Of a stretch of DNA of 64,000 nt, positions 1 through 7,664 are shown piece after piece. Below the pieces are notes generated by a model. That model saw nothing but the letters and a program-made list of their open reading frames with translations, had not been told where the DNA came from and made no database searches. A program made the position numbers and the translations under genes. Source of the DNA: Mesorhizobium sp. AR10 (GTDB lineage Bacteria; Pseudomonadota; Alphaproteobacteria; Rhizobiales; Rhizobiaceae); NCBI RefSeq assembly GCF_024746795.1, contig NZ_CP080524.1:4752001-4816000 (forward strand), given 5' to 3'. The first letter of the stretch is position 1, and each line of letters opens with the position of its first letter.

Positions 1-655
1 TGACCATGGTCGTGCCCAGCGCAAAGGCGCTGTGCGAGGCCGGGCCGTCGGTCAGCAGCAGGTCGGCGACGGTGTCCTCGGGATCATTGGCGCTCACCGC
101 ATAGTCGACGATCGCTGTGGCCAGACCCGGATCGGTATTGACGACGATGTTGGCCGGCAAGGTCAGGTTTGGCGGGTTGCTTTCCGGTGGAGCGATCGGG
201 ACGAAGACGTTGGCGCCGGTCTTGTTGCCATTCTGCCACCTGACGATAGGTGCGCCGGAAAACGTACCGCTGGCCATATTGAGCGGTGTCACCGTGTAGG
301 TGCCCGTGCAGGTGAAGGTGGCGCCGGTCTCCTGCGGCGGCGACGGACATGTCGGCACGACGGGGCCGAAGCCTCTCGGGTCGATCGACACGGTCGAAAA
401 CACCTTGTTGCCGGTGTAGACCGTGTAGGTCAGCTTCATCACTTGCCCGACAAAGCGGAACTGCGTCGGGCTCGAGGCAACACTGATGGAGGGGCTTGAC
501 GACTGGGCATGGCCCTCGCCGGCCGATGCGACCCACAACGCCAGGCAGGCGAACAGCCCGACAGCCAGCCTGGCGGCCAGATCGACCGTTCCCTTGCAGA
601 CACGCGTTTGAAACGGCGCGGTACGCGCAACAGATCCGACAGAATTCGACGCCAC
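1..655 (-). CDS. Secreted HYR/DUF11-type repeat protein, N-terminal part (runs off the window)
   Basis: Only the first 218 residues are in the window. Residues about 26-52 form a signal peptide (LAARLAVGLFACLALWVASA) ending near GHAQ. After it comes a beta-rich stretch (about 56-140) of the DUF11/DUF7507 conserved-repeat type, with TFTCTGTYTVT as its hallmark. A second repeat begins at about 160 (NPPNLTLPANIVV) and resembles the HYR domain of bacterial surface proteins. The GTG at 655 is chosen because it keeps the signal peptide in frame. A good GGAGGT lies about 20 bases upstream, which is too far, so the exact start is uncertain. The protein is probably exported and adhesive or structural; its function is unknown. 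The competing longer frames on this strand have no domain logic. Confidence 0.6.
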   Translation of the reverse strand, partial: MASNSVGSVARTAPFQTRVCKGTVDLAARLAVGLFACLALWVASAGEGHAQSSSPSISVASSPTQFRFVGQVMKLTYTVYTGNKVFSTVSIDPRGFGPVVPTCPSPPQETGATFTCTGTYTVTPLNMASGTFSGAPIVRWQNGNKTGANVFVPIAPPESNPPNLTLPANIVVNTDPGLATAIVDYAVSANDPEDTVADLLLTDGPASHSAFALGTTMV

Positions 656-1004
656 AAAGCCATCCCCCGCGCATGACCTCCGAATTCCCGGGATCAGGCG
701 CAACCCAAATTTCCAGCCCCCCTTGCGTGTCGTAAAAGACGCAAAGGTGCTGCACTGCCGCATTGTCGTGCAGACCCGGCGTACCAAGATGACCGGCCGT
801 CGCGAGCGGCCATTCACCGTGACAGGGCAACCCCGATCGCCCTCTCAGCCAGGTTGGAGCGGAACCTATGTCCGCCTCTTGCGGAGGTCAATTCAACGAA
901 CGAGCCCCGGGCTGACTATTTTTGGGGGGATTTTTTTTAACCACGGCAACGGGTTAGCCGGTTACCTCAACCGACCTGACGATCTCGTTCGGGCACGGCC
1001 ACCG
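656..1004. other. Intergenic, nothing recognisable
   Basis: This 349-base gap separates the start of the secreted-protein gene from the end of the B12 transporter operon, both on the minus strand. It should contain the promoter of the secreted-protein gene. I see homopolymer runs near 925-940 but no hairpin followed by a T-run on the minus strand, and no conserved small reading frame. Confidence 0.5.
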
Positions 1005-2018
1005 TCAGAGACGGTTGCGAATGAGCATGGTGACGACGAAGAAAGCGCCGACCGAACTGGTGATGATGCCGATCGGCAGTTCCTGCGGCGGCAGCAGCGT
1101 GCGCGCCAGAAGATCGCTTGCCAGCAACAGCACGGCCCCGAACAGGGCGCAGCTTGCGATCAGGCGCAGATGCAACGGACCGGCCAGTGGCCGGCACAGA
1201 TGCGGGATCATCAGGCCGACGAAGCCGATGACGCCGGCGACCGAGACAAGGATCGCCGTCGACAGCGCGGCGACGAGAAAGGTCGTCCTGCGCATCCGCG
1301 CCACCGGCACGCCAAGGCTTTCGGCGGCGTTTTCGCCAGCCAGGAAGGCGTCGAGCCTGCGGTGGTTCCACAGCCCGTAGACGAGAATGATCCCCGCGCC
1401 CAGCGTCGCCAGCCCGATATTGTCCCATCGCGCCAGTCCCAGCCCGCCCATCGTCCAGAACAGCACCGAGTGGGCGGCGCGCTGGTCGCCGGCAAAGACC
1501 AGATAGTTGGTGAGTGCGGTGAACATGAACGAGACGGCAAGCCCGGCGAGGATCAGCCGTTCGGGGCCTTGTCCCCTCACCCGCGCGACCAGCAAAAGGA
1601 CGATGCAAGCGGCCAGAATGCCGCCGGTGAAGGCCGCGACCGGCAACGTCCAGATGCCGAAGCTGTCGCCAAAGACGGTGATGACGGAGACGGCACCGGC
1701 GGCGGCGCCGGACGACAGGCCGAACAGGAACGGGTCGGCGAGGTCGTTGCGCGTCACCGTCTGCAGCAGCGCGCCGACGACGCCCAACCCGGCGCCGACG
1801 CAGATGGCCAGGATGGTGCGCGGCAGCCTGAGATCGACGACGATCTTGCCGACCGGTCCGGACACGGCATGTCCGTCGAGTCCAACGGTGTGTCCGAGTG
1901 CGGCAACAACATCGCTCAACGCGATCACCGTCGACCCATAGGCAATCGACAGCAAGGCGAGAGCGGCCATCGCCACCGCTCCCGCCATCATGAAAAATCC
2001 GAATGCCTTGTGCTGCAA
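1005..2018 (-). CDS. btuC: FecCD/BtuC-type ABC transporter permease (probable cobalamin uptake)
   Basis: A 337-residue polytopic inner-membrane protein with about ten hydrophobic segments, the usual size for the BtuC/FecCD/FhuB family. Family landmarks are visible: RLPRTI near residue 63, GLSSGAAAGA near 100, and GFVGLMIPHLCR in the C-terminal third, the segment that contacts the ATPase. It is the last gene of a minus-strand operon, three bases after the binding-protein stop codon. The family also moves haem and siderophores. The upstream cobalamin riboswitch and the DUF1636 gene make cobalamin, a cobinamide or cobalt the best substrate guess. The symbol is given on that context and not on a diagnostic residue. 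Confidence 0.8.
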   Translation of the reverse strand: MQHKAFGFFMMAGAVAMAALALLSIAYGSTVIALSDVVAALGHTVGLDGHAVSGPVGKIVVDLRLPRTILAICVGAGLGVVGALLQTVTRNDLADPFLFGLSSGAAAGAVSVITVFGDSFGIWTLPVAAFTGGILAACIVLLLVARVRGQGPERLILAGLAVSFMFTALTNYLVFAGDQRAAHSVLFWTMGGLGLARWDNIGLATLGAGIILVYGLWNHRRLDAFLAGENAAESLGVPVARMRRTTFLVAALSTAILVSVAGVIGFVGLMIPHLCRPLAGPLHLRLIASCALFGAVLLLASDLLARTLLPPQELPIGIITSSVGAFFVVTMLIRNRL

Positions 2019-2021
2019 AGC

Positions 2022-2969
2022 TCAGAAGGCTTCCGGGTGCATCGCCCTGGCGATCTTGCCGATCGCCTCGATATTGGCAGGTCCTGGCGTCAGCTCGGCA
2101 TAGCGCAACGCGACGAAGCGCTCGTTCTTGACCGCATCGGTCTCCTTCATCGCCGGATGGACTTTAAGGAAATCGAGCAGCTTCTTGTAGCCACCGCCAT
2201 CCTGGTAATCGAGCAGGATCAGGAATTGCGGATTGCGGGAAGCCACCGTTTCCCAATCCGTGTTGCCCCAGCTGGTGTCCATGTCGGCCATGATATTGTC
2301 GCCGCCGGCAGCCGTTATCATGGCACTCGGGATGGCGAATTTGCCGGCGGTGAACGGCTTGTCTTCGCCGGAATCGTAGAGAAACACCCGCGTTCCCTTG
2401 TGTTCGCCGACCTTGGCCGTGATGTCGGCCAGTTGCGTTTTCCAGCCCGAGACGAGCTTTTCGGCTTGGCCTTCCTTGCCGAAGATCTTGCCCAGTTTTT
2501 CGACGTCGCCATAGAGCAGGTCCATCGAGGCGGCGGGGCGGTCCTTGTCGAGATGGACGCAGCTTTCCGTCAGTACCAGCGTCTTGATGCCGTGCGGGGC
2601 CAGCGTGTCGGGTGTCACCTCGCCGCCGGGCTTCATGCCGTAGTACCAGCCGGCGAAGAAGAAATCGGGCTCTACCGCGACGAGGTTTTCGAGCGTCGGG
2701 TACTTTGGCGCCAGTTCCGGGATGGAGCCCTGCTCGGCCTTGAATTCGGGACCGACCTTGTACCAGCCGGTGATGCCGGTCAGACCGACGATCGACGGCT
2801 GCAGCTTCAGCGCAAAGGCCATCTCGGCCATGTTCAAATCGTGGATGACGGCGCGCTTTGGCGCCGCATCGAAGGTCAGCGGCGTGCCGCAACTGTCGAC
2901 GGTGACCGGGAAGGCGAAGGCGGTCGAAGCCAGCAATGAGAAGGCAAGAGACAGGGCGAGGCGTTTCAC
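2022..2969 (-). CDS. btuF: Periplasmic substrate-binding protein of the B12-type ABC transporter
   Basis: 315 residues with a clear Sec signal peptide (MKRLALSLAFSLLASTAFA). The mature protein has the two-lobe TroA/BtuF layout: an N-terminal lobe with KRAVIHDLNMAEMAFAL and EPDFFFAGWYYG, a connecting helix near 170-190, and a C-terminal lobe ending in LTPGPANIEAIGKIARAMHP. The family delivers cobalamin or ferric siderophores to the FecCD permease encoded immediately downstream. The gene starts 32 bases after the ATPase gene ends, with a GGAGCACC-type ribosome site. It is a soluble periplasmic form, since there is no lipobox. Cobalamin as ligand is inferred from the riboswitch. Confidence 0.78.
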   Translation of the reverse strand: MKRLALSLAFSLLASTAFAFPVTVDSCGTPLTFDAAPKRAVIHDLNMAEMAFALKLQPSIVGLTGITGWYKVGPEFKAEQGSIPELAPKYPTLENLVAVEPDFFFAGWYYGMKPGGEVTPDTLAPHGIKTLVLTESCVHLDKDRPAASMDLLYGDVEKLGKIFGKEGQAEKLVSGWKTQLADITAKVGEHKGTRVFLYDSGEDKPFTAGKFAIPSAMITAAGGDNIMADMDTSWGNTDWETVASRNPQFLILLDYQDGGGYKKLLDFLKVHPAMKETDAVKNERFVALRYAELTPGPANIEAIGKIARAMHPEAF

Positions 2970-3001
2970 GGGCGGTGCTCCTTTGTTGAACGAGTTATTG
3001 A

Positions 3002-3790
3002 TCAGGATGGCGACGAGGTGCGGTTTGGAATGTCGAAGATCGTGAGTTCGCGGTCTTCAGTCGGATGGCGCAGCCGCAATACGTCGACGCCGAAAATCTC
3101 GCGGATCAGCTGCTGGGTCAGCGCCTCGTTCGGTGCGGCAAGCGCGTGCAGGCGGGCCCGGCTCATCACCGCGACCCGGGTGGCAAATGGCGCCACCAGC
3201 GACAGATCATGCAGCACCGCAATCACCGTCATGCCGAACCCGGCCACCAGTTCAAGAAGCTCGCTGCGGGCGCGCGGATCGAGATGGTTGGTCGGCTCGT
3301 CGAGGAACAGGATTCTCGGCTGCTGGGCGATGGCGCGCGCCAGCTGGGCGCGCTGGCGCTCGCCGCCGGACAGCGAGCCGACGGTGCGGCCAAGCAGCGG
3401 CAGCAGGCCGGTTCTGCGAAGCGCGTCGACGACAATGTCGCGGTCCTCGTGCCTGCGGCGCAGGCCGGCATGCGGGACCCGGCCGAGCTCGACATAGTCG
3501 ATCACGGCAAGCCGCGGGTCAGGCTGATCGGTCTGGCCGACGACGGCGATGTGCAGCGCGCGCTCGGCGGTCGAAATCCTGTCCAGGCGGCGGCCGAGAA
3601 ACCGCACCTCGCCTGTGCTTGGCTGCAGCGCGCCGGACAGCATGCGCAGCAGCGTCGTCTTGCCGGCGCCATTGGGGCCGATGATGGCAAGGCGATCGCC
3701 CGCCGCCACCGAAAGGCTGACCGCATGGACCAGGTGCTGGCCATTCGCCGTCACAGTCAGTTCGCGTGCTTCGAGAAGGCGCGCGGTCAT
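3002..3790 (-). CDS. btuD: ABC transporter ATP-binding protein (BtuD/FepC type)
   Basis: 262 residues forming one nucleotide-binding domain. Walker A is GPNGAGKTT, the signature is SLSGGERQR, Walker B is ILFLDEPTNHLD, and the switch histidine is in VLHDLSLV. The ATG at 3790 is preferred over an in-frame start 27 codons upstream because it overlaps the stop of the preceding gene as ATGA, a translational-coupling junction. It powers the permease and binding protein encoded downstream. The C-terminal tail (DVLRLRHPTEDRELTIFDIPN) resembles the extension seen in haem/B12 ATPases. Specificity is set by the riboswitch context. Confidence 0.82.
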   Translation of the reverse strand: MTARLLEARELTVTANGQHLVHAVSLSVAAGDRLAIIGPNGAGKTTLLRMLSGALQPSTGEVRFLGRRLDRISTAERALHIAVVGQTDQPDPRLAVIDYVELGRVPHAGLRRRHEDRDIVVDALRRTGLLPLLGRTVGSLSGGERQRAQLARAIAQQPRILFLDEPTNHLDPRARSELLELVAGFGMTVIAVLHDLSLVAPFATRVAVMSRARLHALAAPNEALTQQLIREIFGVDVLRLRHPTEDRELTIFDIPNRTSSPS

Positions 3791-4188
3791 CGCTTGCTCC
3801 CCGACGGATTGCCCGGGATGCGCGCCAGTGTCTTGCCCGCCAGTCCAGCCGGACGCTGTCCGGAGTTGCACCAGCCGTCAGCAAGCGAGCGGTAGAGCTT
3901 CGCAAATTCGATGAGATCGGCGGCATCGACCCCGGCGTCGATGGAGCCGAAGAGATAGGAGGCTTTGCCATCCGCCTGGAAGGCGACGGTCAGCGGCCGC
4001 GCGCAGCCCGCCATGCAGTCGATGGCTTCGACCGCATAGTCCGGAGCGCTCTCGTCAGGCGCCGAGAGCCGGGCCGCCAAATCGGCGCACAGCTCTTCGC
4101 CTGACCTGACCCCGGTCACGAGATCGCGGCAAAGCGTGCACACAATGATGCGATGGAGTGCCTTTGAGGCGTCCAACTTTTCCGTCAC
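3787..4188 (-). CDS. DUF1636 predicted metal-binding protein, first gene of the B12-type operon
   Basis: 133 residues of the DUF1636 family, small thioredoxin-like/ferredoxin-like proteins recurrent in cobalamin and cobalt gene clusters. Cysteine pairs are visible: CTLCRD near the N-terminus, CMAGCARP in the middle, and a single cysteine in DGWCNSGQRP near the end, consistent with Fe-S or metal binding. The reading frame stays open upstream to 4323, but that extension encodes the 3' part of the riboswitch, so the GTG at 4188 with GGA five bases before it is the likely start. It overlaps the ATPase gene by four bases. The biochemical role is not established. Confidence 0.72.
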   Translation of the reverse strand: MTEKLDASKALHRIIVCTLCRDLVTGVRSGEELCADLAARLSAPDESAPDYAVEAIDCMAGCARPLTVAFQADGKASYLFGSIDAGVDAADLIEFAKLYRSLADGWCNSGQRPAGLAGKTLARIPGNPSGSKR

Positions 4189-4281
4189 TTTCCAAAACTG
4201 GCGACGGAAGGATGCCCTGGCAAATCGGCCGACAAGACCGAAATCCACGTCTCCTCCCGGCACACCCCGTCCGGTCAACTC

Positions 4282-4475
4282 ATGCTGATGGCAGGTCTCC
4301 TGGCTCGCGGGTCTTTGCGCCATCCTGCCTTCCCAGCCTTGCCGGCCAGTGGCTTTTCGGATTTTGCTCGCCGCTTACAGTTGCGGGGGCAGCCACGGCC
4401 TCGACCCGAAGCGGGTCTCACCGTGTTCCCTTTTCACCCCTCGCCTTTCGACTCGGGGACCATCATTTTTCCACC
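4282..4475 (-). promoter_or_regulatory. Cobalamin (AdoCbl-type) riboswitch
   Basis: Read on the minus strand, the region has the family core in order: GGGAACACGGTG, then CTGCCCCCGCAACTGTAAGCGG, a variable arm, and the closing box AGCCAGGAGACCTGCCATCA. It ends about 94 bases before the GTG of the DUF1636 gene. This is the standard B12-sensing leader. With ligand bound it should repress the whole downstream ABC operon. The core match is essentially perfect, so the identification is firm; the outer boundaries are approximate. Confidence 0.95.
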
Positions 4476-4889
4476 CTAGATTTCACCCGACTGCGTCGCA
4501 ATGATTTTTTGATCGAGCTTGCAGGCTTCGGTTCGCTTCGACATGATTATGTAATAACATAACGTATCAAGTGCCGTCGCATGCTGTCAACACCAGCGGC
4601 CAATGTTCCAGCTTCAATTTCCCTCGATGCCCACTTCCAGGCGCGTCGACAGGCCGGCGCGTTGGCGGTCGGGCGCCAAAAGCATCGGAAAATTTTCAGA
4701 ATCCGATCGGGATTTCACGCGCCTGAGAGTCCAATAAGATCGTGCTGGTGAGGAAGGGTGCTGGTCTCTGAGAACGGACAACGCTCCTTGCAATCGCATA
4801 TCAAGCGCCCGGTTCTTCTCCAGCCAACGGGATCTTCGGCTGCTACGCCCTTCCCCGGCGCAGGCCGCAACATTGGTTATGGAGACAAC
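4476..4889. promoter_or_regulatory. Divergent promoter region between the B12 operon and the RND operon
   Basis: No gene is supported here. An AT-rich island at 4541-4570 contains the dyad TTATGT-AATA-ACATAA (4547-4562), about 75 bases upstream of the riboswitch, a plausible promoter or operator for the minus-strand operon. Toward 4890 there is a ribosome site (GGAGA at 4881) for the adaptor gene. No regulator gene for the efflux operon is found nearby. Confidence 0.4.
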
Positions 4890-6023
4890 ATGACACTCTT
4901 CCACCACAGGCGAGGAAAGCATCGTCTCGTCGCCGCATCCGTGGCTGCACTTGCCTGCGCCGCAGCGGTCGTCTGGTATGGCGCAAAGGGCGAGGCCGCG
5001 GCGGTCGAACCGGACGTGCCCGAAGCCAAGCTTGTCAGGGCCATGGCAGTGAAACCTGCGCCGCAGGCCGATGAGCGCATCGCCATCGGCGAAGTCCGGC
5101 CGCAGCGCGAAAGCGACCTCGGGTTCCGGCTGTCCGGCAAGCTGGTGCAGCGCATGGCAGAAGTCGGCCAGTCGGTCCGCAAGGGTGAGGTGATCGCCCG
5201 CATCGAAGACCAGGACTATCGCAACCGGCTGCGCAGCGCCGAGGCCGACGTCGCCGCCGCGCAGGCAGTGCTCGTCGAAGCAAGTGCGGCCGAGGCCCGC
5301 ATCGGAGCCCTTCTCGCCAAGGGCTTTGCGACACGGGCCAACTACGATGCGACGCTGAAGAGCCTGCGTTCGGCCGAAGCAAAGCTGGACTCGGCAAGGA
5401 TCGGCTTCGAAATGGCCAAGGACCAGCTCGCCTATACCGAGCTGCATGCCGATTTCGACGGCGTGGTGACGGCGACCGGCGCTGAAGCCGGCCAGGTCGT
5501 CAATGCCGGGCAGATGGTGGTGCGGGTCGCCGACCCTGCTGCCCGCGACGCCGTCTTCGCCATCGCCGAAGCAGCCTTCTCCAATGGCGGGGATGCAAGG
5601 CAGCCCCTTGAAATCAAGGTCTCCCTGCTGAGCAATCCAGCGATCGCGACAATCGGCATCATTCGCGAGGTCTCGCCGATGGCCGACGCCGCGACGCGCA
5701 CGTTCCAGGTCAAGGTCGCGCTGCGCAGCGCGCCGGACGAAATGCGCTTCGGCAGCAGCGTCGCCGGCCGCGTCAACACGATGACCGCCCCTGTCGTGGT
5801 CCTGCCGGGAAGCGCGCTTTTCGACAAGGACGGCAAGCCTGCCGTCTGGGTGGTGGCCGCGTCCTCGACCCTGGAACTCAAGCCTGTCGTCATTGCCCGC
5901 TACGAGACCGACCGCGTCATTGTCAGCGACGGCCTTGCCGAAGGCGAAATTGTCGTCACCGCCGGTGTCAACCGGCTGCGCGAACACGAAAAGGTTCGCC
6001 TCACCGAAGGAGCAAACAAATGA
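4890..6023 (+). CDS. RND efflux periplasmic adaptor (membrane fusion protein)
   Basis: 377 residues. An N-terminal membrane anchor/signal (HRLVAASVAALACAAAVVWYG) is followed by the standard MFP order: barrel-sandwich hybrid half (GEVRPQRESDLGFRLSGKLVQRMAEVGQSVRKGEVIARI), an alpha-hairpin rich in Ala/Glu (about 110-165), the second lipoyl half (ADFDGVVTATGAEAGQVVNAGQMVVRVAD), a beta-barrel, and a membrane-proximal domain. The ATG at 4890 is chosen for the GGAGA five bases upstream; longer in-frame starts lack one. It bridges the RND pump encoded at 7665 to an outer-membrane channel, for which no gene is present here. Its stop overlaps the next start as ATGA, so it is coupled to the monooxygenase. 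Confidence 0.88.
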   Translation: MTLFHHRRGKHRLVAASVAALACAAAVVWYGAKGEAAAVEPDVPEAKLVRAMAVKPAPQADERIAIGEVRPQRESDLGFRLSGKLVQRMAEVGQSVRKGEVIARIEDQDYRNRLRSAEADVAAAQAVLVEASAAEARIGALLAKGFATRANYDATLKSLRSAEAKLDSARIGFEMAKDQLAYTELHADFDGVVTATGAEAGQVVNAGQMVVRVADPAARDAVFAIAEAAFSNGGDARQPLEIKVSLLSNPAIATIGIIREVSPMADAATRTFQVKVALRSAPDEMRFGSSVAGRVNTMTAPVVVLPGSALFDKDGKPAVWVVAASSTLELKPVVIARYETDRVIVSDGLAEGEIVVTAGVNRLREHEKVRLTEGANK

Positions 6024-7591
6024 ACGCCTCGCAGACTGAAGTGCTGATTGCCGGCGCCGGGCCAACCGGACTGACGCTTGCGCTGTGGCTCACCCGCCTC
6101 GGCGTCCAGGTGCGCATTTTCGACAAGGATGCAGGCCCGGGCGAAACCTCGCGCGCGCTGGCCGTCCAGGCCCGCACGCTGGAATTTCACCACCAGATCG
6201 GCATCGTCGACGACGTGCTCGCCGCCGGCGTCAGGGTCGAGCAGCTCACCGTGCGCACGCCGGCCGGCGTCGCCGCCAGGCTGCCACTCAGCGATTTCGG
6301 TCGCGGTATCAGCCCGTATTCATTCGCTTTCGCGCTGCCGCAGGATGTTCACGAACGCATTCTGATCACGCATCTCGAGCGTGCCGGCGTCAGCGTCGAG
6401 CGCAACACCGAACTGGTCGCCTTCGAGGACACGGCCGGCGCGGTTGTCGCCACCTTGAACAAGCAAGGCGCGACCGAGACCGTCAGCGCCGCCTATCTCG
6501 TCGGCTGCGATGGCGCCCGCAGCGCCGTACGCCATGGCCTGGCCATCGGCTTTCCCGGCGGCACCTACGAGCAGTCCTTCTACGTCGCCGACGTCGATGG
6601 CAGCGGCGCGGTGACCCGCAACGGCATGGATACCACGGTCAGCGCCTATGGCTTCGCCATCGTCATGCCGGTCCGGCAATCCGGTTCGCTACGGTTGATC
6701 GGCGTGGTGCCGAAGGCGCACGAGGCGGACGAGGCGATCACCTTCGAGGCGATCCGCGCCGATGTCGAGCGCGACACCGGCATTGCGGTGGACAAGGTCA
6801 ACTGGTTCTCGACCTACCGCGTGCATCACCGGGTCGCTGAACGCTTCCGCATCGGCCGCGTGTTCCTCGCCGGCGATGCCGGCCACATCCACAGTCCGGC
6901 CGGCGGCCAGGGCATGAACACGGGCATGGGCGATGCGGTCAACCTCGCCTGGAAGCTGGCGGCGGTGCTGCAAGGCCGCGCCGACAAGCACCTGCTGGAC
7001 AGCTACGAGCCGGAGCGCATCGCCTTTGCCAGGCTGCTGATCGACAGCACCGACAGGGTCTTCCGCGTCGCCACCAGCCGCTCGCGGCTGGTCGGCCTGT
7101 TCCGCCGCTACCTGATGCCGAAGATCCTGCGCGTAGCGCTCGGGACGACTGCCGGATCGCGCGCCTTTTTCGGCATGATCTCGCAAACCCGGATCCAATA
7201 TCGTGCCAGCGCGATCAGCAGCGGCAAGGCCGGCGCGATCCAGGGCGGCGACCGCCTGCCCTACGTCGCGTCCGGCAGCAGCGATAATTTCGAAGCGCTG
7301 CATTCGCTGGACTGGCAGGTGCATGTCTATGGCGAGGCGAATGCCGCGTTCAAGGCGATGCTGGCCCCAACCGGCATTCCCATCCACGTCTTCGCCTGGT
7401 CGGACAGGGCCAAGGCCGCGGGTCTGCAGCGCGACGGCGCCTATCTCGTCAGACCCGACGGCCACGTCGCACTGGCCGCCGGCACGCAGGACCCGCAGGC
7501 CTTCGAACGCTACGTCGCCGCTTTGGCAATCAAGCCGCGGCAACAGGCCGCCAGCCGGGTGAGAAACCTGAGAATGCGGTCGGCCGCCTAG
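6020..7591 (+). CDS. FAD-dependent aromatic monooxygenase (PheA/TfdB, RdmE/Rox-like family)
   Basis: 523 residues with all three class A flavoprotein hydroxylase motifs: the dinucleotide fold GAGPTG at residues 12-17, the DG motif in VGCDGARSAVRHGL, and the GD motif in FLAGDAGHIHSPAGGQGMNTGMGDAVNLAWKL. The C-terminal third has the thioredoxin-like extension typical of phenol hydroxylase and rifampicin or polyketide monooxygenases. Such enzymes hydroxylate aromatic or polyketide substrates using NAD(P)H and O2. It is translationally coupled to the adaptor gene and followed by the pump gene, which suggests that oxidation and export act on the same compound. The substrate cannot be read from sequence. 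Confidence 0.85.
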   Translation: MNASQTEVLIAGAGPTGLTLALWLTRLGVQVRIFDKDAGPGETSRALAVQARTLEFHHQIGIVDDVLAAGVRVEQLTVRTPAGVAARLPLSDFGRGISPYSFAFALPQDVHERILITHLERAGVSVERNTELVAFEDTAGAVVATLNKQGATETVSAAYLVGCDGARSAVRHGLAIGFPGGTYEQSFYVADVDGSGAVTRNGMDTTVSAYGFAIVMPVRQSGSLRLIGVVPKAHEADEAITFEAIRADVERDTGIAVDKVNWFSTYRVHHRVAERFRIGRVFLAGDAGHIHSPAGGQGMNTGMGDAVNLAWKLAAVLQGRADKHLLDSYEPERIAFARLLIDSTDRVFRVATSRSRLVGLFRRYLMPKILRVALGTTAGSRAFFGMISQTRIQYRASAISSGKAGAIQGGDRLPYVASGSSDNFEALHSLDWQVHVYGEANAAFKAMLAPTGIPIHVFAWSDRAKAAGLQRDGAYLVRPDGHVALAAGTQDPQAFERYVAALAIKPRQQAASRVRNLRMRSAA

Positions 7592-7664
7592 GCCGGCATC
7601 TCGTCAACCAATCGTTTTTGAACAGCCGGCGGCGCGGAGGCGCTGCGGCTGAGGGAGCAGCGCC

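Noticed and set aside
723..2939. A 738-codon open frame on the plus strand across the B12 transporter genes
   Set aside because: Its protein is Arg/Gln/Asp-rich without domains, and it opposes clearly functional genes; it is the antisense shadow of high-G+C coding sequence.
4189..4323. 45-codon N-terminal extension of the DUF1636 frame
   Set aside because: The extension is the riboswitch 3' box read as protein (QETCHQHELT), so the start is placed at 4188.
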